From: Betaproteobacteria bacterium
GTDB lineage: Bacteria; Pseudomonadota; Gammaproteobacteria; Burkholderiales; UBA6910
Direction: 5' to 3'
NCBI GenBank assembly: GCA_016183615.1
Contig: JACPEG010000009.1
Location: 25,086 to 89,085 of the forward strand
DNA: 64,000 nt
This document shows positions 1 through 8,088 of this stretch, piece after piece. The notes beneath the pieces were generated by a model. It saw only the letters and a program-made list of their open reading frames with translations. It had not been told where the DNA came from and did no database searches. The position numbers and the translations under genes are program-made. How positions within the stretch are numbered: the first letter of the stretch is position 1; every line of letters starts with the position of its first letter.

Positions 1-218
1 CGACGCTGCAAAGACGCCTGGCAGCGGAGGGAACCTCGTTCCGGGCGCTGAAAGATGAATTACGCCGCGATATCGCGATCGTCCGCCTGAACACCAGCAC
101 GGTGCCCCTAGCAGCGGTTGCACAGGAACTCGGATTTACCGACAGCGCGGCCTTCCAGCGCGCCTTCAAGTGCTGGACGGGCAGCCCGCCGGGGACATAT
201 CGTCGGAGCGGGTCATGA
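1..218 (+). CDS. AraC-family transcriptional regulator, C-terminal fragment (cut by window edge)
   Basis: The reading frame is open from the window edge (first full codon at base 3) to a TGA at 216-218, giving 71 residues. They match the second helix-turn-helix half of an AraC/XylS DNA-binding domain: a leading LQRRL segment, LAAVAQELGFTDSAAFQRAF, then the W-T-G-x-P-P-G-x-Y-R ending typical of the family. The ligand-binding domain lies outside the window, so the inducer cannot be inferred. It ends before a stretch without a convincing gene and faces the toxin-antitoxin pair. The family call is strong; the target genes are unknown. Confidence 0.85.
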   Translation, partial: TLQRRLAAEGTSFRALKDELRRDIAIVRLNTSTVPLAAVAQELGFTDSAAFQRAFKCWTGSPPGTYRRSGS

Positions 219-699
219 GCGGAGCGCTACGACATCAAGCCGCCGGGCGCCATTTTGTCCCGCTGCGCGGGTGGTTGAATCGATGGCGAAGGAGATATGG
301 CCAAGCTCATCATTCTTGCTCTTGTGGTTGGCGCGGGCGTCGCCTATGAAGCGCCTCTCGATTCGGGGCTCGAAGAATTCCGCCAGGACCATTGCTGCGC
401 GAGGAAGCGCCGAGGGCTTTGGAAGCCACCTCGCGGGTCTCACGGGGCGAGCAAGGTGAACTGGGTTCTTGGCAGCAGGCGCTTGAAGCCGGCGTCGATC
501 GTCACCTGCGTTTTGCTCCTAAAGGCGGGGAACTGTGCGCTACCCCGTGGCGACGTTTCGATAAGCTGACGCCGGTTCGAGAGGACTGACTCCAGGAATA
601 CCGCGAGGAGTGCCTTTGGCCCTCCCTTCGTGGTGTGCTACCTGCCCAGTCACTAAAGCCGTTATCAGGGTGCGCAGCCCGCCGGCAAGCGCTGGCCGT
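219..699. other. Intergenic or degraded region without a convincing gene
   Basis: About 480 bases separate the AraC fragment from the antitoxin stop. A good ribosome-binding site (AAGGAGAT) precedes an ATG at 297, whose product begins with a short hydrophobic segment (MAKLIILALVVGAGVAY). After about 30 residues it becomes arginine-rich and loses protein-like character. A coding-like stretch continues in another frame from about 380 to 589 (EEAPRALEATSRV and onward). This could be a frameshifted small secreted protein or chance. No family was recognised, and no tRNA, IS end or terminator was seen. Confidence 0.3.
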
Positions 700-1029
700 T
701 CATACCATCTGGATGATCAACTTCTTGCCGCAGGCGTCCGCGTACTTGCGTAGAGTCGCCAAGGATGGCGAATGCTTCCGGCTGCCTAGGCTCGATTCGA
801 TGCGCGCCAGCACGGGCTGAGAGACGCCCATGCGCGCCGCGACATCGGCCTGGGTCAAGCCGGCTTCCTTGCGCGCGCGCAGCAGCGCGGCCAGGGCCTC
901 GAACTCGTCCTCCAGCGCATCATAGGCGACGCGGAAGGCCGGATCGGCTCTGCGTTTTTTCGCGGCGTGCGCCTTGGGATCGAACGCCACCGGCTGGTAC
1001 CGGTCCTTGGACTGGGTTGTCTTAGCCAT
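700..1029 (-). CDS. XRE-family helix-turn-helix antitoxin (HigA-like)
   Basis: A 109-residue protein with a C-terminal Cro/C1 helix-turn-helix (about residues 50-105: LTQADVAARMGVSQPVLARIES, then a hydrophobic helix). In HigBA-type modules this protein neutralises the toxin and represses the operon. Its start overlaps the 3' end of the toxin gene (1022-1029), which is the toxin-first order of HigBA and argues for translational coupling. The perfect palindrome at 1359-1374, at the toxin start, is the likely operator. It could instead act as a plain regulator, but the overlap with a RelE/HigB-like partner makes the antitoxin role more likely. Confidence 0.8.
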   Translation of the reverse strand: MAKTTQSKDRYQPVAFDPKAHAAKKRRADPAFRVAYDALEDEFEALAALLRARKEAGLTQADVAARMGVSQPVLARIESSLGSRKHSPSLATLRKYADACGKKLIIQMV

Positions 1030-1351
1030 GCTGCACCTCCTTCAATCGCTTGCGCGCCAACTTTAATTCCCTGGCCGGGGTCTGCTGCGTCTTCTTGATG
1101 AAGCCGTACAGTATGACGATCCGCCGGCCCACCAAGGCGCAGAAGAACGCCCGGCCTATGCCTTCCTTCCCCTTGGCCCGAATCTCGAACAACCCATCCC
1201 CGAACGGCCGGGTATAGGGCAAACCGAGGTTCGGCCCGGACTCCACCATCTGCTCGGCGATGCGGGTGAAGCTGGCGTTGATGCCTGTCCGCCACCCGGT
1301 TATCTCCGCCCGCACCGCAGCGTTGTAGAACTCGATGGTGTAGGTCATCAT
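1022..1351 (-). CDS. RelE/HigB-superfamily toxin (phage Gp49-like)
   Basis: About 109 residues beginning MMTYTIEFYNAAV, with a compact RelE/ParE-type pattern: G-L-P-Y-T-R-P-F-G-D-G-L-F-E-I-R in the middle, then the R-A-F-F-C/I-V-I-L-Y-G-F strand pair and a KKTQQTPARELKLARKR basic helix. Family members cleave mRNA on the ribosome. An upstream ATG at 1384 would put the coding sequence through the palindrome at 1359-1374, so the ATG pair at 1351/1348 is preferred. No Shine-Dalgarno precedes it, so the mRNA may be nearly leaderless. It overlaps the antitoxin gene by 8 nt. Confidence 0.8.
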   Translation of the reverse strand: MMTYTIEFYNAAVRAEITGWRTGINASFTRIAEQMVESGPNLGLPYTRPFGDGLFEIRAKGKEGIGRAFFCALVGRRIVILYGFIKKTQQTPARELKLARKRLKEVQHG

Positions 1352-1358
1352 AAATATG

Positions 1359-1374
1359 ATAGCACGCGTGCTAT
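1359..1374. promoter_or_regulatory. Perfect 16-bp palindrome, probable toxin-antitoxin operator
   Basis: ATAGCACGCGTGCTAT is its own reverse complement. It ends 7 bases upstream of the chosen toxin start. XRE antitoxins usually bind such dyads over their own promoter, so autorepression is inferred from position and symmetry. Confidence 0.6.
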
Positions 1375-1391
1375 ACGCCTGCAATCTGGAC

Positions 1392-1503
1392 AGGGTCGGT
1401 CAGATTACCTGACCGACCCTATCGCGATTTAGGCCGAAATCGCGACTTTGTGTCGCCTGGTTCCAATTCCGAATCCGATTCGGAATCGGAATCTGGAGCC
1501 AGG
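1392..1503. repeat. Three successive inverted repeats (tandem hairpin array)
   Basis: Three hairpins lie almost end to end. The first is a perfect 12-bp stem with 5-nt loop at 1392-1420 (AGGGTCGGTCAG / CTGACCGACCCT). The second is a perfect 9-bp stem with 6-nt loop at 1422-1445 (TCGCGATTT / AAATCGCGA). The third is a long imperfect stem at 1456-1503 built on CCTGGTTCCA / TGGAGCCAGG with inner ATTCCGAAT / ATTCGGAAT. None is followed by a T-tract, so simple terminators are unlikely. They fill the gap between the toxin operator and the tRNA-Asn terminator. Confidence 0.7.
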
Positions 1504-1625
1504 TATTGAAACATAGCCACACCCGCCACAAGCTTCCAGGCCACGCCGCACGCCGGCCGTCGAGCGAACCTACACCCACTTCTGGAAAGGAAAATGATTT
1601 TGGGGAACAAAAGCGTTTGGGGAAC

Positions 1626-1650
1626 AAAAAAGGCCACTCAAAAGTGGCCT
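1626..1650 (-). terminator. Intrinsic terminator of tRNA-Asn
   Basis: On the minus strand an 8-bp stem (AGGCCACT / AGTGGCCT, 4-nt loop) is followed by a run of T. It lies 16 bases beyond the tRNA-Asn 3' end. Confidence 0.85.
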
Positions 1651-1666
1651 ATCCTGTTGGTTTTTC

Positions 1667-1742
1667 TGGCTCCCCGACCAGGGCTCGAACCTGGGACCTG
1701 CGGATTAACAGTCCGTCGCTCTACCGACTGAGCTATCGGGGA
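1667..1742 (-). tRNA. tRNA-Asn(GTT)
   Basis: The minus strand gives a 76-nt cloverleaf. The acceptor stem TCCCCGA pairs with TCGGGGA, the D arm is AGCTCAGTCGGTAGAGC, the anticodon loop is CTGTTAA with anticodon GTT, the T arm carries GGTTCGAGCC, and CCA is encoded. A strong promoter lies upstream and an intrinsic terminator downstream, so it is a single-gene unit. Confidence 0.95.
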
Positions 1743-1757
1743 AATGCAAAGCGCAAT

Positions 1758-1786
1758 ATGTTAATCTTTTAGTGATTTTTGGTCAA
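1758..1786 (-). promoter_or_regulatory. Sigma70 promoter of tRNA-Asn
   Basis: Reading the minus strand, TTGACC (1781-1786) and TAACAT (1758-1763) are separated by exactly 17 bp and lie 15 bases upstream of the tRNA 5' end. The same gap also holds the start of the divergent AsmA gene. Confidence 0.7.
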
Positions 1787-1809
1787 TCGAAATTGCGTTT
1801 TGCCGCCCT

Positions 1810-3159
1810 ATGAAAGCACTCAAATGGCTGGCCGTCGCGTTTGTGATTCTGTTGGCGCTGGCCGTCGCCTTGCCGTTCCTCATTCCTCTCGGTACCTACA
1901 TCCCGGTAATCGAAAAGCAGGCCTCAGGCAAGCTCAAGGAACCGGTCAAAGTCGGTACGTTGCGCTCCGCCTTTTTCCCGGTGTCCCAGCTGACCATTGG
2001 AAACATCGCGGTGGGCCGGGGGCCCGACATCCAGGTGAAGTCCGTCAGCGTGGTGCCGGACCTGGCTTCCCTGTTCGGTGCGGTGAAGGTGCTGAGAGTG
2101 ATCGAGCTTGACGGCGTGACCGTCACCCAGGATGCGCTCGCGAAGATTCCCGTCTGGACCAAGGGTGACGGCTCTCCGGCCGCGGTCGCCGTGCGGCGCA
2201 TCACGTTCAGCGACGTCACGCTAAAGCTGAAGCAGGGGCCTCTCGGACCTTTCGAAGGGGAGGTACGACTCGCGGCAGCCGGCGGCCTGGAACAGGCGCG
2301 GCTCCAGACCACCGACGGCAAGGCGAAGCTCACCGCCCAGCCGGAGAAGCAGGACCGCTATGCGGTGCAGTTGAATGCCAGGAACTGGAAGCTTCCTGCG
2401 GGACCGGCGTTGGTGTTCGATGAGCTGAACGCGTCCGGTCATGCCACGGCGAATGACCTGGTACTCCTGAAAATTGCCGCAAAGCTTTACGGCGGAAGCG
2501 CCGACGGCAATGCGAGCCTCAACTGGCAGAAGAACTACCGGCTGAAAGGGGACCTCACCACGAAGCAGGTGGAGCTGGAAAAGCTGGTGTCCCTGTTCAA
2601 CCCCGAGGTGAAGGTGAGCGGCAAGCTTAATTCCAAGAGCGCGTTCTCATCCCGGGCCGCCAACGCGGGTCAGCTCGCGGACGCGATGCGGCTGGAGACG
2701 GACTTCGACGTGAAGGACGGGGTGTTCTACGGGGTGGATATCGCCGAGGCCGCCAAGTCCGTGGTCAAGGGCGGCACCAAGGGCGGGCAGACCAAGTTCG
2801 ACAACTTTACCGGCCACATGCTGATGGAGCGGGGCGCGTTCCGATTCACCAATCTCGACATCTCCTCCGGAGTGCTTGCGGCGACGGGTAACGTGGACAT
2901 CTCCCCGAAGAAGGAGCTGAACGGCAAGATCAGCGCGGAAGTGAAAGCCGGCGTATCGCTGGCAACGGTGCCGCTGAACGTTTCCGGTACCGTGAAGGAC
3001 CCGACCCTAAGGCCCACCGGAGCCGCTATTGCCGGCGCCGCCGCGGGCACTGCAATCCTTGGACCGGGGGTGGGTACGACCCTCGGGACGAAGGCCGGGG
3101 CGTTCTTCGACAACCTGTTCGGGAAGAAGGAAGAAAAGCCGGCGGAGAAAAAGAAATAG
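1810..3159 (+). CDS. AsmA-family inner-membrane protein
   Basis: A 449-residue protein with one N-terminal membrane anchor (about residues 5-28) followed by AsmA-type periplasmic repeats. The GNVDISPKKELNGKISAEVKAG stretch around 365-385 is characteristic. AsmA proteins are bridge-like phospholipid-transport or outer-membrane assembly factors. It is shorter than E. coli AsmA (about 617) and ends in an Ala/Gly-rich hydrophobic segment plus a lysine-rich tail (GKKEEKPAEKKK). No clear ribosome-binding site precedes the ATG. It stands alone, divergent from tRNA-Asn and convergent with the aminotransferase. Confidence 0.75.
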   Translation: MKALKWLAVAFVILLALAVALPFLIPLGTYIPVIEKQASGKLKEPVKVGTLRSAFFPVSQLTIGNIAVGRGPDIQVKSVSVVPDLASLFGAVKVLRVIELDGVTVTQDALAKIPVWTKGDGSPAAVAVRRITFSDVTLKLKQGPLGPFEGEVRLAAAGGLEQARLQTTDGKAKLTAQPEKQDRYAVQLNARNWKLPAGPALVFDELNASGHATANDLVLLKIAAKLYGGSADGNASLNWQKNYRLKGDLTTKQVELEKLVSLFNPEVKVSGKLNSKSAFSSRAANAGQLADAMRLETDFDVKDGVFYGVDIAEAAKSVVKGGTKGGQTKFDNFTGHMLMERGAFRFTNLDISSGVLAATGNVDISPKKELNGKISAEVKAGVSLATVPLNVSGTVKDPTLRPTGAAIAGAAAGTAILGPGVGTTLGTKAGAFFDNLFGKKEEKPAEKKK

Positions 3160-3168
3160 CCGAAAGGC

Positions 3169-3224
3169 GTTGGGCTGCGCCGAGCGCAGCCTAACCTACG
3201 AGGCTGCGGTCCGCGCAGCCCAAC
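3169..3224. repeat. Nested inverted repeat between convergent genes
   Basis: The outer arms GTTGGGCTGCGC (3169-3180) and GCGCAGCCCAAC (3213-3224) are perfect 12-bp complements. They enclose a second 8-bp dyad, CGCAGCCT (3185-3192) / AGGCTGCG (3201-3208). The arms share the GCGCAGCC core, suggesting a dispersed REP-like element. It may help end transcription of the convergent asmA and aminotransferase genes. Confidence 0.65.
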
Positions 3225-3238
3225 CGCGAGCCTGGTGT

Positions 3239-4432
3239 TTACGCCAGCGCCTTCTGGATCCGTTCCATCGCCTGCTCCAGATTCTGCATCGAGGTGGCAA
3301 AGGAGATGCGGAAGTAGCCCTCGGCGCCGAAGGCCGAGCCCGGCACCACCGCGACTCCCGCCTTCTCCAGCAGATATTCCGACAGCGCCATGTCGGTCGC
3401 CGCCGGGATGACCCCGCGCTTCGCAAGGTCGGCAATCGCGGCCCGGGCATCGGGGAAGGCGTAGAACGCGCCGCCGCCCCTCAGGCACTTGATCCCCTTG
3501 ACCTCGTTGAGCCGCTTCACCACAAACTCGTGGCGCTCGCGGAAGGCCTTCACCATGGGCTCGATGCAGGACTGGTCGCCGTCGAGCGCCGCCTGGGCCG
3601 CCACCTGGGAAATGGAAGTGGGGTTGGAGGTGGACTGGGACTGGAGGATTTCCATGGCCTTGATGATGCGCTCCGGCCCCGCGGCGTAGCCGATTCGCCA
3701 GCCGGTCATGGAGTAGGCCTTGGACACGCCGTTCAGCACCACCGTGCGGTCCCTGAGCCCGGGGCAGGCGTTCAGCATGCTCACGAACTTCTCGCCCGAG
3801 AGGTTCACGTGCTCGTACATGTCGTCGGTGGCGATCAGCACCTGCGGGTGCTGCTTCAGCACCTCGCCCAGGGCCTTGAGTTCCGAGAAGCTATAGACCG
3901 CACCCGTGGGGTTGGACGGGCTGTTGATCATGAACATGCGGGTCCTGGGGGTGAGGGCCGCCGCGAGCTGGGCCGGGGTGATCTTGAAGCCCTGTTCGAT
4001 GCCGCAGGAGACGATGACGGGCTTCGCCTCCGCCACCAGCGCGATGTCGGAATAGGACACCCAGTAGGGGCCGGGGATCACCACCTCGTCGCCGGGGTTC
4101 AGCACCGCCAGCGCCAGGTTGAAGATGCACTGCTTGCCGCCCACGCCGACGATGACTTCCTTTTCGGCGTAGTCCCAGCCGTTCTCCCGCTTGAACTTGG
4201 CGACGACGGCCTTCTTGAGGCCCGGGATGCCGCCCACCGGGGTGTACTTGGTGAAGCCGGCGTCGATAGCCTTCTTGGCCGCCTCCTTGATGTGGGCGGG
4301 CGTGTCGAAATCCGGCTCCCCGGCGCCCAGGCCGATGACATCCCTGCCCTCGGCCTTCATCCTGGCGGCCCGGGCCGTGACGGCCAGGGTAGGGGATTCC
4401 TTGATGGCTTGAACGCGGGTGGAGAGCTGCAT
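3239..4432 (-). CDS. Class I pyridoxal-phosphate aminotransferase, probable aspartate aminotransferase
   Basis: The protein has the fold-type I pattern of the I-gamma/1b aspartate aminotransferases. It shows GLGAGEPDFDTP near residue 35, NSPSNPTGAVY near 165, the PLP-binding lysine in GVSKAYSMTGWRIGY near 230, and the FRISFATS substrate-carboxylate arginine near the C terminus. It transfers the amino group between aspartate and oxaloacetate or 2-oxoglutarate; prephenate or other keto acids are also possible in this group. The frame is open to an ATG at 4468, but relatives begin with the equivalent of MQLSTRVQAIKESPT, so the ATG at 4432 with AGGA upstream is preferred. It is divergent from uvrB. 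Confidence 0.85.
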   Translation of the reverse strand: MQLSTRVQAIKESPTLAVTARAARMKAEGRDVIGLGAGEPDFDTPAHIKEAAKKAIDAGFTKYTPVGGIPGLKKAVVAKFKRENGWDYAEKEVIVGVGGKQCIFNLALAVLNPGDEVVIPGPYWVSYSDIALVAEAKPVIVSCGIEQGFKITPAQLAAALTPRTRMFMINSPSNPTGAVYSFSELKALGEVLKQHPQVLIATDDMYEHVNLSGEKFVSMLNACPGLRDRTVVLNGVSKAYSMTGWRIGYAAGPERIIKAMEILQSQSTSNPTSISQVAAQAALDGDQSCIEPMVKAFRERHEFVVKRLNEVKGIKCLRGGGAFYAFPDARAAIADLAKRGVIPAATDMALSEYLLEKAGVAVVPGSAFGAEGYFRISFATSMQNLEQAMERIQKALA

Positions 4433-4561
4433 GACGGAGTTCCTGAGGGATTGAGCGGCGATGTCCATGGTTGAATTTCCGGCCGGGACCCCGGTCTATG
4501 GGGCGTCCCGGAAGCAATTTCGGTTAAAATCAAAAGTTTCGCAAAGCGGCTTATTTTACCC

Positions 4562-6622
4562 GTGATCGTCACGTTCCCCAATAGCCCGTACCGCCTGCAT
4601 GAGCCCTTCGAGCCCGCCGGCGACCAGCCCGAGGCCATCGTCAAACTGGTGGAAGGGGTGCACGACGGACTCGCCTACCAGACGCTCCTTGGGGTCACCG
4701 GCTCCGGCAAGACCTACACCATGGCCCACGTGATCGCGCGCCTGGGCCGCCCGGCGCTGATCCTCGCGCCCAACAAGACGCTGGCCGCCCAGCTTTACGC
4801 CGAGATGCGTGAGTTCTTTCCCGAGAACGCCATCGAGTACTTCGTCTCCTACTACGACTACTACCAGCCCGAGGCCTACGTGCCTTCCCGGGACCTCTAC
4901 ATCGAGAAGGACTCCAGCATCAACGAGCACATCGAACAGATGCGGCTCTCGGCCACCAAGAGCCTGCTCGAGCGCGAGGACTGCGTGATCGTGTGCACGG
5001 TGTCGGCCATCTACGGCATCGGCGACCCGGTGGACTACCACGGCATGATCCTGCACCTCCGGGAAAAGGAGCGCACACCCCAGCGCGACATCATCCGGCG
5101 GCTCACCGAGATGCAGTACGAGCGCAATGAAATGGATTTCCGGCGCGGCACCTTCCGGGTGCGGGGCGACGTGCTGGACATTTTTCCGGCGGAACACTCC
5201 GAAACGGCCCTCCGGGTCTCCCTGTTCGATGACGAGGTGGAAACCCTGTCGCTGTTCGACCCGCTGACGGGGCGGGTGCTGCAGAGGGTGGGGCGCTTTA
5301 CGGTCTATCCCTCGAGCCACTACGTCACGCCGCGCAGCACCACGCTGCGGGCCATCGAGGCCATCAAGGAGGAGTTGCGGGAGCGCATCGCGCAGTTCCA
5401 GCAGGCCGGAAAGCTGGTGGAAGCGCAGAGGATCGAACAGCGCACCCGCTTCGACCTGGAGATGCTCAACGAGCTGGGCTTCTGCAAGGGCATCGAGAAC
5501 TACTCGCGGCATCTCTCGGGCCGCGCGCCGGGGCAGCCGCCGCCCACGCTCATCGACTACCTGCCCACCAATGCGCTGATGATCATCGACGAGAGCCACG
5601 TCACCATCCCCCAGCTCGGGGGCATGTACCGGGGCGACCGCTCGCGCAAGGAAAACCTGGTGGATTACGGATTCCGCCTGCCTTCGGCGCTGGACAACCG
5701 GCCGCTGCGCTTCGATGAATTCGAGGGGGTGATGCGCCAGACCGTATTGGTGTCGGCGACGCCGGCCGACTATGAGGGGGAACATGCGGCCCAGGTGGTG
5801 GAGCAGGTGGTGCGGCCCACGGGGCTGGTGGACCCGGCGCTGGAAGTGCGGCCGGCTACCGCCCAGGTGGACGACCTCATGTCGGAAGTGACGCTGCGGG
5901 TATCCCGCGGCGAGCGGGTGCTGGTGACGACGCTCACCAAGCGCATGGCCGAGGACCTCACCGACTACCTTGCTGACCACAAAATCAAGGTGCGCTATCT
6001 CCATTCCGACATCGACACCGTGGAGCGGGTGGAGATCATCCGCGACCTGCGGCTCGGCGTGTTCGACGTGCTGGTGGGCATCAACCTGCTGCGGGAGGGG
6101 CTGGACATTCCCGAAGTGTCGCTAGTGGCGATCCTGGATGCGGACAAGGAAGGGTTCCTGCGCTCGGAGCGCTCTCTCATCCAGACCATCGGCCGCGCGG
6201 CGCGCCACATCAACGGCACCGCGATCATGTACGCGGACAACATGACCGCTTCCATGCGCCGGGCCATCGACGAGACCAACCGCCGACGCACCAAGCAGAT
6301 CGCGTTCAATACGAAAAACGGCATCACGCCCAAGAGCGTGCACAAGCGCATCAAGGACTTGATCGACGGCGTGTACGACGCGGAGGAGGCGCGGCAGGAA
6401 CTGAAGGCCGCCCAGACCCAGGCCCACTATGCCGCCCTCAGCGAGCGCGAGCTGGCGAAGGAAATCAGGCGGGTAGAGAAGGAAATGCTGGAGGCGGCGA
6501 AGAACCTGGAGTTCGAGCGGGCGGCGGAGCTGCGCGACCGCCTGAAGGGATTGAAGAGCAAACTTTTCGTGGGCTTCGAGGAACCGGCGCCCGAGAAGGT
6601 GCGGCGCGCGGCGGGATCATGA
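4562..6622 (+). CDS. uvrB: Excinuclease ABC subunit UvrB
   Basis: A 686-residue damage-verification helicase of nucleotide excision repair, loaded by UvrA and recruiting UvrC. The Walker A motif [10 protein letters not shown] lies near residue 44, the DNA-clamping beta-hairpin [12 protein letters not shown] near 100, DESH-type motif II near 345, and helicase motifs V-VI ([17 protein letters not shown]) near 505-550. A UVR domain near 640-675 contacts UvrC. Length matches the family. The start is GTG at 4562. The ATGA overlap with the phosphatase gene (6619-6622) implies co-transcription; uvrC itself lies at 38 kb. Confidence 0.98.
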   Translation: MIVTFPNSPYRLHEPFEPAGDQPEAIVKLVEGVHDGLAYQTLLGVTGSGKTYTMAHVIARLGRPALILAPNKTLAAQLYAEMREFFPENAIEYFVSYYDYYQPEAYVPSRDLYIEKDSSINEHIEQMRLSATKSLLEREDCVIVCTVSAIYGIGDPVDYHGMILHLREKERTPQRDIIRRLTEMQYERNEMDFRRGTFRVRGDVLDIFPAEHSETALRVSLFDDEVETLSLFDPLTGRVLQRVGRFTVYPSSHYVTPRSTTLRAIEAIKEELRERIAQFQQAGKLVEAQRIEQRTRFDLEMLNELGFCKGIENYSRHLSGRAPGQPPPTLIDYLPTNALMIIDESHVTIPQLGGMYRGDRSRKENLVDYGFRLPSALDNRPLRFDEFEGVMRQTVLVSATPADYEGEHAAQVVEQVVRPTGLVDPALEVRPATAQVDDLMSEVTLRVSRGERVLVTTLTKRMAEDLTDYLADHKIKVRYLHSDIDTVERVEIIRDLRLGVFDVLVGINLLREGLDIPEVSLVAILDADKEGFLRSERSLIQTIGRAARHINGTAIMYADNMTASMRRAIDETNRRRTKQIAFNTKNGITPKSVHKRIKDLIDGVYDAEEARQELKAAQTQAHYAALSERELAKEIRRVEKEMLEAAKNLEFERAAELRDRLKGLKSKLFVGFEEPAPEKVRRAAGS

Positions 6623-7101
6623 TCCGGGTGCTCTTCGTCTGCATGGGGAACATCTGCCGCTCGCCGACCGCAGAGGCCGTGTTTCGGCGCCAAGTGCGGG
6701 AGGCCGGGCTGGATACCGAGATTCACATCGATTCGGCCGGAACCCACGATTACCACATTGGCGATGAACCCGATGCCCGGGCCCAGGTTGCGGCCGGGCA
6801 GCGCGGCTATGACATGACGGGATTACGTGCCCGCAAGGTGGGCCGCGAAGATTTCGCGACCTTCCACCATATCCTCGCCATGGACGCCTACAACCTCAGC
6901 CTGCTCAAGCGTGCCTGCCCGCCGGAGCACGCCCACAAGCTGGGGCTGTTTATGGACTTCAGCGAGCGCTTCGAGGAAAACGAAGTCCCCGATCCCTATT
7001 ATGGGGGCAATGAGGGCTTCGAGCGGGTGCTCGACATGGTGGAGGACGCGGCGCGGGGGCTGCTTGCCCATATCCGGGCGACGCGGCTCAGGCAGGACTA
7101 G
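6619..7101 (+). CDS. Low-molecular-weight protein-tyrosine phosphatase
   Basis: A 160-residue cytoplasmic phosphatase. The P-loop is CMGNICRS (Cys8, Arg14), directly after the first strand, and the general-acid aspartate sits in VPDPYYGG near residue 120. The length is typical. Such enzymes dephosphorylate tyrosine kinases of exopolysaccharide systems or other small substrates; no kinase or capsule gene is visible here, so the partner is unknown. It overlaps uvrB by 4 nt (ATGA), suggesting translational coupling, and is convergent with the transporter gene downstream. Confidence 0.92.
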   Translation: MIRVLFVCMGNICRSPTAEAVFRRQVREAGLDTEIHIDSAGTHDYHIGDEPDARAQVAAGQRGYDMTGLRARKVGREDFATFHHILAMDAYNLSLLKRACPPEHAHKLGLFMDFSERFEENEVPDPYYGGNEGFERVLDMVEDAARGLLAHIRATRLRQD

Positions 7102-7145
7102 CTGGCAAGAGTAGGGCGCCCTGGCGCCACCGTAGACCGTCTCCG

Positions 7146-7775
7146 TCAAGCAGCCGTCCTCGGAACCACCTTCAAAAGGTCGCGAACGCGCAACACGACG
7201 CGCAGGCCCGATCCGATGCACAAAATGGCTATGCCCGTGCCCACCACAAGGTCTGGCCAGGCGGAGGCGGTGGCCCAGGCAAGCGATGCCGAGACAATAA
7301 CGGCGGCATTGGCCAGCATGTCGTTGCGCGAGCATAGCCACGCCGATTCCATGTTTATGCCGTCGTTCCGGTGGCGCCACAGCAAATATGCGCACGAAAC
7401 GTTGGCCAGCAGAGCCGCAGCACCGACCGCGGCGGTCACGCTGGGCTGAGGCATTACGGGGTACAGCAGCTGGTAAACGGCGTGCCAGATTACCACCAGT
7501 CCGAATACCACCATCACCATTCCCTTGATCAGCGCCGCGGCGGCCTGCCATCTTCGGCCGCGGGAGGCCGCGAACAGAGTAAAACCATAGAGCATCGCGT
7601 CGCCCAGCATGTCGAGCGAATCCGCGAGCAGCGCCGTTGAATCCACGAGCAGGCCGGCACCCGATTCCACGGCGAACATCACCACGTTGATCAGCAACAC
7701 GGCGCGCAGCGTTCTTGCGTGGCGACGCGCCATAGCGCCGCCCGCGGGGATCTCGGCGTCGCAACAGTGATTCAT
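7146..7775 (-). CDS. Short cation diffusion facilitator (CDF)-type transporter
   Basis: A 209-residue integral membrane protein with about six hydrophobic segments. The first two carry the CDF pattern (VESGAGLLVDSTALLADSLDMLGDA, near residues 38-62, with the D-x-x-x-D metal site). A second conserved aspartate occurs in the fifth segment (CSRNDMLANAAV). It ends after the last membrane segment and lacks the usual C-terminal metallochaperone-like domain, so it is about 90 residues shorter than typical zinc/iron exporters. An N-terminal HCC cluster (residues 3-5) could bind metal. It lies beside the MerC/outer-membrane group, which suggests metal efflux. The start could also be the ATG at 7733. 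Confidence 0.75.
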   Translation of the reverse strand: MNHCCDAEIPAGGAMARRHARTLRAVLLINVVMFAVESGAGLLVDSTALLADSLDMLGDAMLYGFTLFAASRGRRWQAAAALIKGMVMVVFGLVVIWHAVYQLLYPVMPQPSVTAAVGAAALLANVSCAYLLWRHRNDGINMESAWLCSRNDMLANAAVIVSASLAWATASAWPDLVVGTGIAILCIGSGLRVVLRVRDLLKVVPRTAA

Positions 7776-8008
7776 CGTGGCTTCATTCAGGTCCGGGAAA
7801 CGTTGTCCTCCGAAAGGTACGGCCTCTGCGCTACCGGCGCAAGGAACGGGAAGTGATCATTCCACCGCGAAGCTCAACTTCCCTGGGCAAAAACATTCGC
7901 GTCTTCAGTGCGTTGCGCGAGGCCACCGGCGAAACCGGCTGTTCGGGGTTCGCGCAGCGCGAAGCGGTCCCTAACGCTATCCCCTTGAAATGGCGGCAAT
8001 CACGTGTC

Positions 8009-8024
8009 TGGCACGGAGTGTGCT
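8009..8024 (+). promoter_or_regulatory. Sigma54 (-24/-12) promoter of the beta-CA-like gene
   Basis: The 313-base gap 7776-8088 has no gene. Near its end TGGCACG-GAGT-GTGCT matches the sigma54 consensus (TGGCACG-N4-TTGCW) with one mismatch, and the invariant GG and GC are exactly 10 bp apart. Transcription would start near 8035, about 54 bases before the start codon. A sigma54 activator is encoded 3.4 kb downstream. Confidence 0.65.
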
Positions 8025-8088
8025 GAAGCACTTGGCGGCACTTTGGACGCTGCCAGCAATTCGCGTCGATCAACCAAGGAGGAAAGCG

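Noticed and set aside
3029..4474. A 481-codon plus-strand frame opposite the aminotransferase
   Set aside because: The minus-strand aminotransferase has the PLP lysine and all family motifs; the plus frame is a shadow.
4556..6004. A 482-codon frame opposite uvrB
   Set aside because: Antisense to UvrB with all motifs on the other strand.
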